A DNA stretch of 10,085 bases, from NCBI GenBank assembly GCA_958441075.1, contig CAUCBQ010000078.1:1-10085 (forward strand), in the 5' to 3' direction. Both the position numbers and the translations under genes were made by a program. The DNA is from an uncultured Clostridiaceae bacterium (GTDB lineage Bacteria; Bacillota; Clostridia; Lachnospirales; Lachnospiraceae). Of this stretch, positions 1-5,999 are shown piece after piece. The stretch's first letter is position 1. Every line of letters starts with the position of its first letter. Below the pieces are notes generated by a model. It had not been told where the DNA came from. It made no database searches and saw nothing but the letters and a program-made list of their open reading frames with translations.

Positions 1-180
1 CGCCGCTTTCGCTCTCGTTTCCACTCTGGCCGCCTTCTTCGCTTCCGCCGCTTTCGCTCTCGTTTCCACTCTGGCCGCCTTCTTCGCTTCCGCCGCTTTC
101 ACTCTCGTTTCCGCTCTCGCCGCCCTCTTCGCTTCCGCCGCTTTCGCTCTCGTTTCCGTTTTCGCCGTCCTCTTCGCTTC
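1..180 (-). repeat. 45-bp tandem repeats, 4 full units, continuing past the left edge
   Basis: Four head-to-tail 45-bp units lie at 1-45, 46-90, 91-135 and 136-180. The first two are identical and the next two differ by a few substitutions. Each unit begins cgccgcttt and ends cttcgcttc on the plus strand. In the restored frame of the surface protein a unit encodes SEEGGQSGNESESGG or a close variant. Bases 181 to about 250 (read on the minus strand) encode shorter diverged versions with the same composition, the older edge of the array. Because 45 is divisible by 3, gain or loss of units changes length without changing frame. Identical units at the window edge point to recent duplication. Confidence 0.95.
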
Positions 181-444
181 CGCCGTTTCCGCTCTGGTCG
201 CCTTCTACAGAGCCGCCTTCATTTCCACTTTCTTCAGAACTCCCGGAGTTTCCACCCCCCCCCCATTTTCAGAGGAACTATCTGAACTCTGCTCATTTCC
301 GCCTTCTTCTGACTCTGCCCCTAATTCCTGAGCAAACGCTGTACTTGCTGCCATACCTGTATTTGTGCAGGCCAAAGCTACTGCCATCAGCATTGCCGTA
401 TGACGTGAATGCTTCTTTAATAATCTTCTTTTTATCATACTCAT
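1..444 (-). CDS. Secreted Ser/Glu/Gly repeat surface protein, N-terminal part, frame broken at a G10 run, 3' end outside window
   Basis: This is the start of an exported, probably surface-exposed protein of unknown function. From ATG 444 it reads MSMIKRRLLKK, then a hydrophobic stretch, then a signal-peptidase site after AFA (AFA|QE). GGAGG at 449-453 precedes ATG 444 by 4 nt and an alternative ATG at 438 by 10 nt. An upstream ATG at 483 lies inside the likely -10 element and is rejected. After the signal peptide comes an acidic Ser/Gly linker, then ten G on the coding strand (255-264). In the frame as given, translation leaves the repeat frame there and stops at TAG 205-207, giving 79 residues. 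Adding one G or removing two restores a frame rich in Ser, Glu, Gly and Asn that has no stop down to base 1 and matches the upstream linker in composition. The C-terminal domain that would define function lies outside the window. The gene could be phase-variable, a decayed pseudogene, or intact with a miscounted homopolymer. Confidence 0.75.
255..264 (-). repeat. Run of ten G on the coding strand, candidate slipped-strand switch
   Basis: The plus strand reads ten C at 255-264, so the coding strand of the surface-protein gene has ten G encoding glycine just after the Ser/Glu linker. With G10 the frame ends at 205-207. With G9 it ends at a TGA at 234-236. With G8 or G11 it enters the 15-residue repeat frame, which is open to the window edge. 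Mononucleotide runs of this length inside the 5' part of surface genes are the classic substrate for slipped-strand mispairing, and also a classic place for assembly error. Confidence 0.8.
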
Positions 445-478
445 CTTACCTCCAAACCGGACTCTATGTGTTGATGCT

Positions 479-511
479 ATCATAGCACTTGAGGGTTACA
501 ATCCGGTTACA
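479..511 (-). promoter_or_regulatory. Activator-type promoter with WalR/VicR-like box for the surface-protein gene
   Basis: On the minus strand a direct repeat TGTAAC-CGGAT-TGTAAC spans 511-495 and fits the published WalR (YycF/VicR) pattern TGTWAH-N5-TGTWAH exactly. Ten bases downstream is an extended -10, TGC TATGAT (TATGAT at 484-479, TG at 487-486). There is no TTGACA-like -35 at the right distance, so the box occupies the -35 position, as at promoters activated by PhoB/OmpR-class regulators. Predicted initiation near 472 gives a leader of roughly 30 nt before ATG 444. The pattern match is seen directly; the regulator identity is inferred, and another OmpR-family protein could bind this site. 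Confidence 0.6.
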
Positions 512-573
512 AAATGGAAAAAGGCTAAAATTTCTTATTTTTTATTCAAAATAAACAATTTTTGATGCTATAT

Positions 574-614
574 CAAAGAAAAACAGGCACAGCCCTTCAT
601 AGACCGCACCTGTT
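574..614 (-). terminator. Rho-independent terminator downstream of glcK
   Basis: On the minus strand, 31 bases after the glcK stop, AACAGG (614-609) pairs with CCTGTT (587-582). The inner bases continue the stem through several G-T pairs to about 12-14 pairs, with a loop near TATGAAG. The T-rich tract TTTTCTTT follows at 581-574. It closes the LysM/DUF5711/glcK transcript and insulates the surface-protein promoter downstream. Confidence 0.7.
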
Positions 615-644
615 CTCAGCTCAAATTTTCTAAAATCCATTCTC

Positions 645-1589
645 CTACAGGATCAGCCTCGCCGCCCCATAGATACCCGCGTCATTTCCAAGGGTAGCCA
701 GACCCAGCCTGGGTTTGTTCCTGGAAATAGTCATAAAATAGTCGTAATCCTTCTGAACCATATCGATAAGAAACTGGCCCGCTTTGGATACTCCGCCTCC
801 GATAACGAAAATATCAGGGTCCACGATCAGAGCTGCCTGAGCCAGCGCCAGACCCAGATAATGACTTACCACCGCCATAACCTCCAGAGCCAGTTCGTCC
901 CCCTCCTTGGCTGCATCCAGTACATTTTTAGCGCTTACATTGTCACCGTACCGGCGCAGAGCCGATGGAGCCTCGCTGGCTGCCATCTTTCTTCTGGCCT
1001 CTCTGGCAATACCTGTAGCGGAACATATCTGTTCCAGGCATCCCTGACCGCCGCAGTTGCAGTATTCCTTTTCTTCGTCTCTTACATGGATATGGCCGAT
1101 TTCTCCTGCCAGGCCATGGCGTCCTGCTACGATCTTCTGATCCAGAATCACTCCGCCGCCTACCCCGGTACCAAGGGTAAGCATAATAAGATTGTCATAG
1201 CCTTTTCCGCCTCCCTGCCACATCTCGCCAAGGGCAGCTACATTGGCGTCGTTTCCGCTCTTTACAGGAATATGATCCAGCAGAGCGCTGAGTTCCTTCT
1301 GAGGATTTACATTTCTCCAGCCCAGATTCACACATACCTCTACGCTTCCATCCGGCATCACAGGACCGGGCACTCCCAGACCAACTCCTGCAATATCCTT
1401 TTTCAGATCCAGCCCCATGGCTGATACTTTTTCCCGAATGGAGGCCGCAACATCGGGAAGAATATTTTTTCCATTTTCTTCCTTTCTTGTCTTTACCTCC
1501 CACTTATCCAGCAGTTCTCCGGTAATCTCAAAGATTCCCAGCTTTACGCTGGTTCCTCCTACATCTACGCCGATACATTTCATCCCCAT
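645..1589 (-). CDS. glcK: ROK-family glucokinase
   Basis: ATP-dependent glucokinase that phosphorylates cytoplasmic glucose to glucose-6-phosphate, feeding glycolysis. The 314-residue product has the usual length for Firmicutes GlcK. Visible motifs are the phosphate-binding DVGGT (residues 9-13), catalytic Asp in GNDANVAALGE (Asp114), the ROK signature LGTGVGGG (139-146), GEIGH (162-166) with a zinc-ligand His, the zinc loop CNCGGQGCLE (177-186), and GGGVS (264-268). Start ATG 1589 is chosen because AAAGGAAG lies 8 nt upstream and the DxGGT motif falls at the usual position. The open frame further upstream overlaps the preceding gene and lacks family homology. It follows the DUF5711 gene after 40 nt with no terminator between them, so the two are probably co-transcribed. 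Substrate preference for glucose over other hexoses such as allose or N-acetylmannosamine is inferred from overall resemblance. Confidence 0.93.
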   Translation of the reverse strand: MGMKCIGVDVGGTSVKLGIFEITGELLDKWEVKTRKEENGKNILPDVAASIREKVSAMGLDLKKDIAGVGLGVPGPVMPDGSVEVCVNLGWRNVNPQKELSALLDHIPVKSGNDANVAALGEMWQGGGKGYDNLIMLTLGTGVGGGVILDQKIVAGRHGLAGEIGHIHVRDEEKEYCNCGGQGCLEQICSATGIAREARRKMAASEAPSALRRYGDNVSAKNVLDAAKEGDELALEVMAVVSHYLGLALAQAALIVDPDIFVIGGGVSKAGQFLIDMVQKDYDYFMTISRNKPRLGLATLGNDAGIYGAARLIL

Positions 1590-1629
1590 AGTATTTTCTT
1601 CCTTTCTTTGTGTCAAATTTTTCCGGACT

Positions 1630-2919
1630 TTACCTAAGCCGGATTTCCTGCATCTTCTGAGGCCCCATGACCAAAAGGGTACCCGGCATATTTCCGGCTG
1701 AAACCTTGGATACAGGAAAATCAAAGGTTCCGTTAAATTTCTCCGTTCCCGCCATATTGTAAACCAGACAGGAATTGTCATTATAAAGCAAAACCAGATC
1801 CTTATCTATATCAAATCCCGAATACTGGAAAGCAAAGGTGGTTTCAAACACCTGACTGCCGTCTGCCCGGTACACATGAAGCCGGTACGGGTCCGATCCC
1901 TCAGAATTGTCCGTAATCACAGCCGCATACCGATCGGTATAACTGATACTGCGGATATTTTCATCTAACAGAATCTGGGCCACAGATTCCGGAGAGGTCT
2001 CAATTCGGGTAGAAAAAAACTGCAGTCCCTTGTCCGTAAAAATCACCGCATGGCTGTCATCCATAAAGCGCACCCGGCCTGCCATAGCGTCGGATAAATC
2101 CTGAGGCATAAATACGCCTACCACTCGCTTAGGATCATTTTTTCCCAGACCAAAGTTGTAAAATACGACCTTATTTTTAATCATCCCATCTTCTAAATAC
2201 ATAAAAGAGGTAATCCACTGGGTTCCTCCGGGAGACAGGCTTACATCTATAGGATAGCCGTCGCCGGACAGAAGAGATTTCACATAGATATCAAGGGGAT
2301 TCCCATCCTTTTTATAAAGGTAAATGTAGCTGGCCCTGGAGTCCTCCTCCACAGCAGCAGTAACACCCTTTGCAGAAACAGAAAGCTCCAGAATCGGCAG
2401 AGAGGTTGTGGCCTGCCCCTGAAGGCCGTTTTTATCACAAATATAAATGGAATTTCCCTGACGGTCTCCAATGGCGGCAAAATCACCGTTGACAGTAATC
2501 ATGGGATGCTTCATCTCATAGCTTAATATCCACACTGCTTTTCCTCTGGAATCCAGATAAGACGCTCCATCCTTAGTATATTTAATCACGCCGTCGGCAA
2601 AATCTGCAAACCCCGAGAAATTTCCCTCTCCCGCAGCAGCTTCCACCGGTTCCCCCTGGTTAAAATCTTCCTCCCAGACAGTCTCATAGTCTGCAAATGA
2701 CATATAACGGTCATAGTATATAAATCCGCCCGCAGCAGCCACAGCCAATATACCGACTGCTGCCCCAATGCGAATCCGGCGCTTAATACTTCTCTGACGG
2801 GCTCTTTTTAACAGTTCTTCGCTGTCCTCATTCTCCGCAGAAAAAACGGAAGGAGAAACCATCTGGCTTCTCAGCTGCTTTTTTTTATTTTCACGGCTCA
2901 TTGAACGGTTGCTGCCCAT
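1630..2919 (-). CDS. DUF5711-type single-pass membrane protein with extracytoplasmic domain
   Basis: A 429-residue protein of unknown function. The first 50 residues are hydrophilic and end in a basic cluster (KRARQRSIKRRIR, about 38-50). One membrane helix follows (about 51-69, Ile/Ala/Gly-rich), then a roughly 360-residue outside domain. That domain shows repeated beta-strand stretches with turn motifs (ADGVIKYTKDG, VFYNFGLG, RLHVYRADG, LVLLYNDN, CLVYNMAG), suggesting a beta-propeller-like sensor or scaffold fold. The positive cluster before the helix predicts N-in topology. Overall layout and sequence style match DUF5711 proteins of Lachnospiraceae; this is recognition by memory, not a search. 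ATG 2919 has CAGGAG 6 nt upstream. It sits 68 nt after the LysM gene and 40 nt before glcK, so the pair of envelope proteins probably shares a transcript with the glucokinase. Confidence 0.75.
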   Translation of the reverse strand: MGSNRSMSRENKKKQLRSQMVSPSVFSAENEDSEELLKRARQRSIKRRIRIGAAVGILAVAAAGGFIYYDRYMSFADYETVWEEDFNQGEPVEAAAGEGNFSGFADFADGVIKYTKDGASYLDSRGKAVWILSYEMKHPMITVNGDFAAIGDRQGNSIYICDKNGLQGQATTSLPILELSVSAKGVTAAVEEDSRASYIYLYKKDGNPLDIYVKSLLSGDGYPIDVSLSPGGTQWITSFMYLEDGMIKNKVVFYNFGLGKNDPKRVVGVFMPQDLSDAMAGRVRFMDDSHAVIFTDKGLQFFSTRIETSPESVAQILLDENIRSISYTDRYAAVITDNSEGSDPYRLHVYRADGSQVFETTFAFQYSGFDIDKDLVLLYNDNSCLVYNMAGTEKFNGTFDFPVSKVSAGNMPGTLLVMGPQKMQEIRLR

Positions 2920-2987
2920 TTTGTACTCCTGAATATTTAATATACCAGTTAAGTATACAACATTTTCGGAGGTTGCGCACTACTATT

Positions 2988-4133
2988 TTACGGCATGAGA
3001 AGCTTCTGCCCTGCATAGATGCTGTTCTGGTCCCCCAGATCATTGATCCGGCAGATTTCATTCACCTTATTTACATTGTGATAAACCTTAAAGCAGATGC
3101 CATAGAGCGTTTCACCCTCCCCGACTGTATAGATCTTATACGCGGGAGCATCGGCAGCAGCTTCCTCTGTTTCCATGAGAAGAGCTTCTCCGGAAACGTT
3201 CTCCGGAGCCTCGCTGGAAATAACCGCTGTTTCCGCCGCTGTGGTTTCCTCCATGGTTTCGGGCGTGACAGCAGAAGGCTTTTCCCCTACTGTGACCTGG
3301 GGCATCTTTTCCTCTGTGGGATGGATACCTGCCTTTGCCTCATGGATTCTTCCCTCCGGAAGCACCGATGCAATTACACTTTCCATTTCATGCATTTTTT
3401 TATAGTTATTAAACATGGCTACGCCGCCTGCCAGAACAGTTACAGCCAGAGCCGTACACACCGCTGAGAGTGTTCCTACTGTACTCTGACGGCGGACAGC
3501 CTCCCCTCTGCGCTCCTCCATTTTCTGTCGGAAATCCTGAATGGCACGGTCATCTACCCCTGTTTCCACTCTGGAAATATCCTTTCGGGAAATCATATAC
3601 TCCTGCATCATCTCATTGCGCTCATAGTAAATGCTGAAGCCCCTGAGCTTGTAAAATCCATCTGACGAGGTAATATATACTGCTTCCTCCCCTTCCAGGC
3701 CGCTGTTTAAATACATCAGCTGATTTTTACCTGTGAAATAATGGCTGTGCTCCCGCCAGTAATTTAAGGGATTTAAACTGCAGCCCGGATTTCCGCACAG
3801 AAACCACCCTTGCACCGTACGCTTGGGAAACCGGTTTTCTACCTCCTGATAAGCCTTTTTCCAGGCGTCCTCCGTAAATACAACCTTTTCCCCTTCCTTT
3901 GCAACCGTTTCCATTTCCAAAGCCCCGTCCACAAATACGTAAGGCATGTCCTCATGAATCTCTCTGTTTCCCAAAAGAAGACCCACCCGCAGATCTGTCT
4001 CCCTTTCGGGCCTTAACTGCTTTAAATATGTATTGACATAATCCTCCACATACAGCTTTAAAACCTGGTCACGCTCTCCGATCTGCCGTATATTCTTCGG
4101 CAGCCTCGGAAACAGCTCATATAATTCTCCCAT
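2988..4133 (-). CDS. Membrane-anchored LysM protein with cytoplasmic MPN/JAB-like domain
   Basis: A 381-residue bitopic protein likely to link the cytoplasm to the cell wall. The C-terminus (about 332-381) is a LysM module: YKIYTVGEGETLYGICFKVY, then INDL and IYAGQKLLMP, a peptidoglycan-binding fold. A single membrane helix lies at about 219-241, with Arg-rich sequence before it (EERRGEAVRR), so the N-terminal 218 residues face the cytoplasm. Residues 242-331 form a Glu/Thr/Ala-rich spacer through the wall. The cytoplasmic part (about 45-155) has the strand-helix-strand pattern of MPN/JAB domains: VGLLLG, VFVDGALE, AWKKAYQEVENRFP, then VQGWFLCGNPG where active enzymes have VGWYHTHPG. The JAMM metal-binding histidines are absent at that point, so a proteolytic role is unlikely. 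The MPN assignment is inference; LysM is firm. ATG 4133 is preceded by AGGGG at 7 nt. It is the first gene of the DUF5711-glcK set, and I could not identify a convincing promoter. Confidence 0.8.
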   Translation of the reverse strand: MGELYELFPRLPKNIRQIGERDQVLKLYVEDYVNTYLKQLRPERETDLRVGLLLGNREIHEDMPYVFVDGALEMETVAKEGEKVVFTEDAWKKAYQEVENRFPKRTVQGWFLCGNPGCSLNPLNYWREHSHYFTGKNQLMYLNSGLEGEEAVYITSSDGFYKLRGFSIYYERNEMMQEYMISRKDISRVETGVDDRAIQDFRQKMEERRGEAVRRQSTVGTLSAVCTALAVTVLAGGVAMFNNYKKMHEMESVIASVLPEGRIHEAKAGIHPTEEKMPQVTVGEKPSAVTPETMEETTAAETAVISSEAPENVSGEALLMETEEAAADAPAYKIYTVGEGETLYGICFKVYHNVNKVNEICRINDLGDQNSIYAGQKLLMP

Positions 4134-4156
4134 CTGCTCACCCCTTTTATACCGCA

Positions 4157-4226
4157 GCGAAACACGCTTCGCAGGTTTCGCCGCTGATTAGCGGCCGTCA
4201 AATGTCTGTTCACGCGAGCGTGACAG
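4157..4226. repeat. Cluster of palindromes in the LysM/yyaC spacer, REP-like
   Basis: The 178-nt gap between the LysM gene and yyaC holds several inverted repeats apart from the yyaC terminator. GCGAAAC (4157-4163) pairs with GTTTCGC (4175-4181). The same left arm can instead pair with TTCGC at 4168-4172. GCCGCT-gatt-AGCGGC (4180-4195) is a perfect 6-bp hairpin that overlaps the first structure. CTGT(T)CACGC-GA-GCGTGACAG (4206-4226) is a 9-bp hairpin with one bulged T and is followed on the plus strand by CCATTTTTC. No plus-strand gene precedes it, so a simple terminator role is doubtful. It may be a dispersed palindromic repeat or a structured leader of the LysM operon. Confidence 0.55.
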
Positions 4227-4248
4227 CCATTTTTCTCATCGCCGCAAC

Positions 4249-4279
4249 AAAAAACATACCTGAAAAAATCCAGGTATGT
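4249..4279 (-). terminator. Rho-independent terminator of yyaC
   Basis: A perfect 9-bp stem, ACATACCTG (4279-4271) with CAGGTATGT (4262-4254), closes an 8-nt loop (GATTTTTT) on the minus strand and runs straight into TTTTT (4253-4249). It begins 32 nt after the yyaC stop. It separates the sporulation gene from the LysM operon, so that operon must have its own promoter between about 4140 and 4248. Confidence 0.9.
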
Positions 4280-4311
4280 CTCAGTATAGCAGGTATTTTA
4301 CGCAAAGTTTG

Positions 4312-4911
4312 TCATATTATGGCTGCATTTTCCCAAAATCGTTCGACAAGAGAAATACTTTCACAAATGCAGTCCGCCATTTTCATTACCATAGACAGAC
4401 GGACACTCTGGAGCATCACAGGATCGCGGCTGCCTGCACCTCCTACAATCCCTGTGATGGAGATATCTCCCACAGCCTCTAATTCCTTTGATACTCCAAG
4501 CCCCGGCTGCAAAGCTCCCCGTCCCAGAGTGGCATAGCCCACATGATCCAGGCTGCCTACAGAGGCGTCAATGGCTACCACTACATACCGGGAATAATGG
4601 GCCCGGATGTAGCGGATGTAAAGCTCCAGGTTCATGGCATGTACCGGCTTATCCAGAGTTCCAAGCACTGCGGCGCCCTTTAAACGCCGTCTCCTCAGCT
4701 TGTGCCCCACCAGAGGCCCCAGACTGTCGCCTGTAGACCGGTCTGTGCCAATACAGAGGAACATAACGCCTTCTTTTCCGCTTTCCTCCATTTCATCCAT
4801 AATCATGCGGTTCAGATTCACTGCAAACCGCTCTGCCTCAAACTCTCCCGCTGTATCATAATATGATATATCTTCCCGGCTGGAAACGCCGAAGGTTTTC
4901 CACAATTTCAT
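4312..4911 (-). CDS. yyaC: YyaC-family spore protease-like protein (DUF1256)
   Basis: A 199-residue cytoplasmic protein of the sporulation-specific YyaC family, distantly related in fold to hydrogenase-maturation proteases and often discussed beside the germination protease Gpr. Visible motifs are FLCIGTDRSTGDSLGPLVG (residues 51-69, with Asp62 in GDSLGP), GTLDKPVHAMNL (84-95, His91), AIDASVGS (113-120, Asp115) and GDISITGIVGG (148-158). The acidic and His positions correspond to metal- or substrate-contacting residues of the fold. Length matches the family. ATG 4911 has AAGGAG upstream at a long 11-nt spacing, and there is no better in-frame start. A forespore-type promoter candidate lies at 4964-4993, and a strong terminator follows, so it is probably a one-gene unit expressed during sporulation. 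The exact substrate is unknown in any species I can recall. Confidence 0.92.
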   Translation of the reverse strand: MKLWKTFGVSSREDISYYDTAGEFEAERFAVNLNRMIMDEMEESGKEGVMFLCIGTDRSTGDSLGPLVGHKLRRRRLKGAAVLGTLDKPVHAMNLELYIRYIRAHYSRYVVVAIDASVGSLDHVGYATLGRGALQPGLGVSKELEAVGDISITGIVGGAGSRDPVMLQSVRLSMVMKMADCICESISLVERFWENAAII

Positions 4912-4963
4912 ATCTGTACTGTCTCCTTATCCACGGAGGCTAAACTTTTTTCACCGTTTTTTA

Positions 4964-4993
4964 TAGTATAGACTATGAAAATGGGAAATATGC
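4964..4993 (-). promoter_or_regulatory. Sigma-F/sigma-G-like forespore promoter candidate for yyaC
   Basis: On the minus strand GCATA (4993-4989) is followed after exactly 15 bases by GTCTATACTA (4973-4964). The Bacillus sigma-F pattern is roughly GYATA, about 15 bases, then GGnnAnAnTR; only the second G of the -10 differs. The TATACTA part also resembles the sigma-G -10. It lies just after the stop of the nucleotidyltransferase gene and would give a leader of about 45 nt before ATG 4911. The sequence fit and its position before a spore gene support each other; a housekeeping promoter using TATACT cannot be excluded. Confidence 0.55.
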
Positions 4994-5001
4994 ATGGCTT
5001 T

Positions 5002-5922
5002 TTAATCGAAAAGCTTTTCTTTGTACACGCCCCTGCGGATCAGATCCCGGATGGCGTCTTCCACTGCCTGCTTATCCTCCTGATAAGTTACGCCGAACCA
5101 TTTATCCGGTGTATCCAGAACCCGGACCTTTGCCCTTCCCTGCTGTACCAGATCATCAATGATTTTGGGGAGCAGGTACTCAGCCTTAATATCCTCCGGC
5201 TTTAATCCATCCAGAAACTGAGGAAATCCCTTCTCCAGCTCATTCAGAAAGCCCACCGGAAGCCCCCACATATTCATGGAAACCGGCTGATCTGCCTGTA
5301 CGGATACAGGATTTCCCGTTTCGTCTGCCGCTGTAAGTCCGTCCTCTGTTCTGCGGATGTCATAGGTTTCCGTTACGTTTTTAAGGAAGCCCTCTTCCAC
5401 ATGGCACACGCCTCTGGTAACGGTTCCATTGTCACTTAAGGTATTTTCCAGCACAAATCCGCCCATACAGATATCATAAACCTCTGTATCATCCCTCATC
5501 TCGTTTACCATATAATCATGGATTCGGCAAAAGCCTTCCTTTCCATAATAGTCGTCTGCATTGATAACCAGAAACGGGCAGTCAATCAGTCCCTTTACCA
5601 TCAAAACAGCCTGACCTGTTCCCCATGGCTTTTTGCGGCCCTCAGGCACTGCATATCCTTCGGGAAGGGCATCCAGCTCCTGATATGCATAGATCACCGG
5701 AATCTGCTTTGCAATCCGATCTCCGATAATCTCCTTAAAATCCTTTTCCAGATCCCTGCGAATAATAAACACTACCTTGTTAAATCCGGCCTCAATAGCG
5801 TCGTGAATGGAATAATCCATGATAATCTCTCCGTTTGGCCCAACGGGAGCCAGCTGCTTAATACCTCCTCCAAAACGGCTGCCAATTCCGGCTGCCATAA
5901 TCACTAATGCTGTTTCCTTCAT
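5002..5922 (-). CDS. Sugar-phosphate nucleotidyltransferase family protein
   Basis: A 306-residue cytoplasmic enzyme of the NTP_transferase family (GT-A-like Rossmann fold), which joins a sugar 1-phosphate or similar phosphate to an NTP and releases pyrophosphate. The N-terminal signature MAAGIGSRFGGGIKQL (residues 9-24) binds the nucleotide phosphates. PWGTGQA (99-105) and NADDYYG (121-127, paired Asp for Mg2+) are the base- and metal-binding loops. A C-terminal part with KAEYLLPKIIDDLV and DTPDKWFGVTYQED resembles the tail of this subfamily. The sugar and nucleotide cannot be read from sequence; GalU, RmlA or GlmU identities are not supported because their extra motifs are missing. In other genomes similar proteins neighbour phosphotransferase-type kinases, but none is present here. 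ATG 5922 has AGGAAG 5 nt upstream. It begins 77 nt after the peptidase stop, with its own promoter in the gap. Confidence 0.85.
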   Translation of the reverse strand: MKETALVIMAAGIGSRFGGGIKQLAPVGPNGEIIMDYSIHDAIEAGFNKVVFIIRRDLEKDFKEIIGDRIAKQIPVIYAYQELDALPEGYAVPEGRKKPWGTGQAVLMVKGLIDCPFLVINADDYYGKEGFCRIHDYMVNEMRDDTEVYDICMGGFVLENTLSDNGTVTRGVCHVEEGFLKNVTETYDIRRTEDGLTAADETGNPVSVQADQPVSMNMWGLPVGFLNELEKGFPQFLDGLKPEDIKAEYLLPKIIDDLVQQGRAKVRVLDTPDKWFGVTYQEDKQAVEDAIRDLIRRGVYKEKLFD

Positions 5923-5942
5923 AATCCTCTTCCTTCCTTTTA

Positions 5943-5988
5943 AAATGACATTATTATACTACATATTTCTATAGATGGAAATGACATT
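5943..5988 (-). promoter_or_regulatory. Sigma-A-like promoter of the nucleotidyltransferase with flanking palindromes
   Basis: On the minus strand TTTCCA (5981-5976, 4 of 6 to TTGACA) lies 17 bp before a perfect TATAAT (5958-5953). A 10-bp sequence, AAATGACATT on the plus strand, occurs twice: at 5979-5988 overlapping the -35, and at 5943-5952 just downstream of the -10. Its core AATG-A-CATT is palindromic around one base. The copies are 36 bp apart, placed as repressor sites that bracket a promoter would be. The promoter is well supported; an operator role is inference. Confidence 0.65.
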
Positions 5989-5999
5989 TTCCTTTCTGC

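Noticed and set aside
1..180. CRISPR array
   Set aside because: The 45-bp units are contiguous without unique spacers, keep an open reading frame and encode a repeated peptide.
445..483. ATG 483 as start of the surface protein
   Set aside because: It lies within the TATGAT -10 element and has no ribosome binding site, while GGAGG at 449-453 serves ATG 444 or 438.
861..1424. Long open frame on the plus strand opposite glcK
   Set aside because: It is antisense to a gene with complete family motifs, has no ribosome binding site or recognisable domain, and has a composition expected from the complementary strand.
1590..1781. Upstream extension of the glucokinase open frame
   Set aside because: It overlaps the end of the DUF5711 gene in another frame, and the DxGGT motif and AAAGGAAG site both point to ATG 1589.
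2941..2962. Promoter in the LysM/DUF5711 gap (TATACTTAACTGGTATA)
   Set aside because: There are AT-rich -10-like words, but no -35 at a proper distance could be found, and the short gap is compatible with co-transcription.
4206..4235. Plus-strand terminator (hairpin followed by TTTTT)
   Set aside because: No plus-strand transcription unit lies upstream within the window, so it is reported as part of the palindrome cluster instead.
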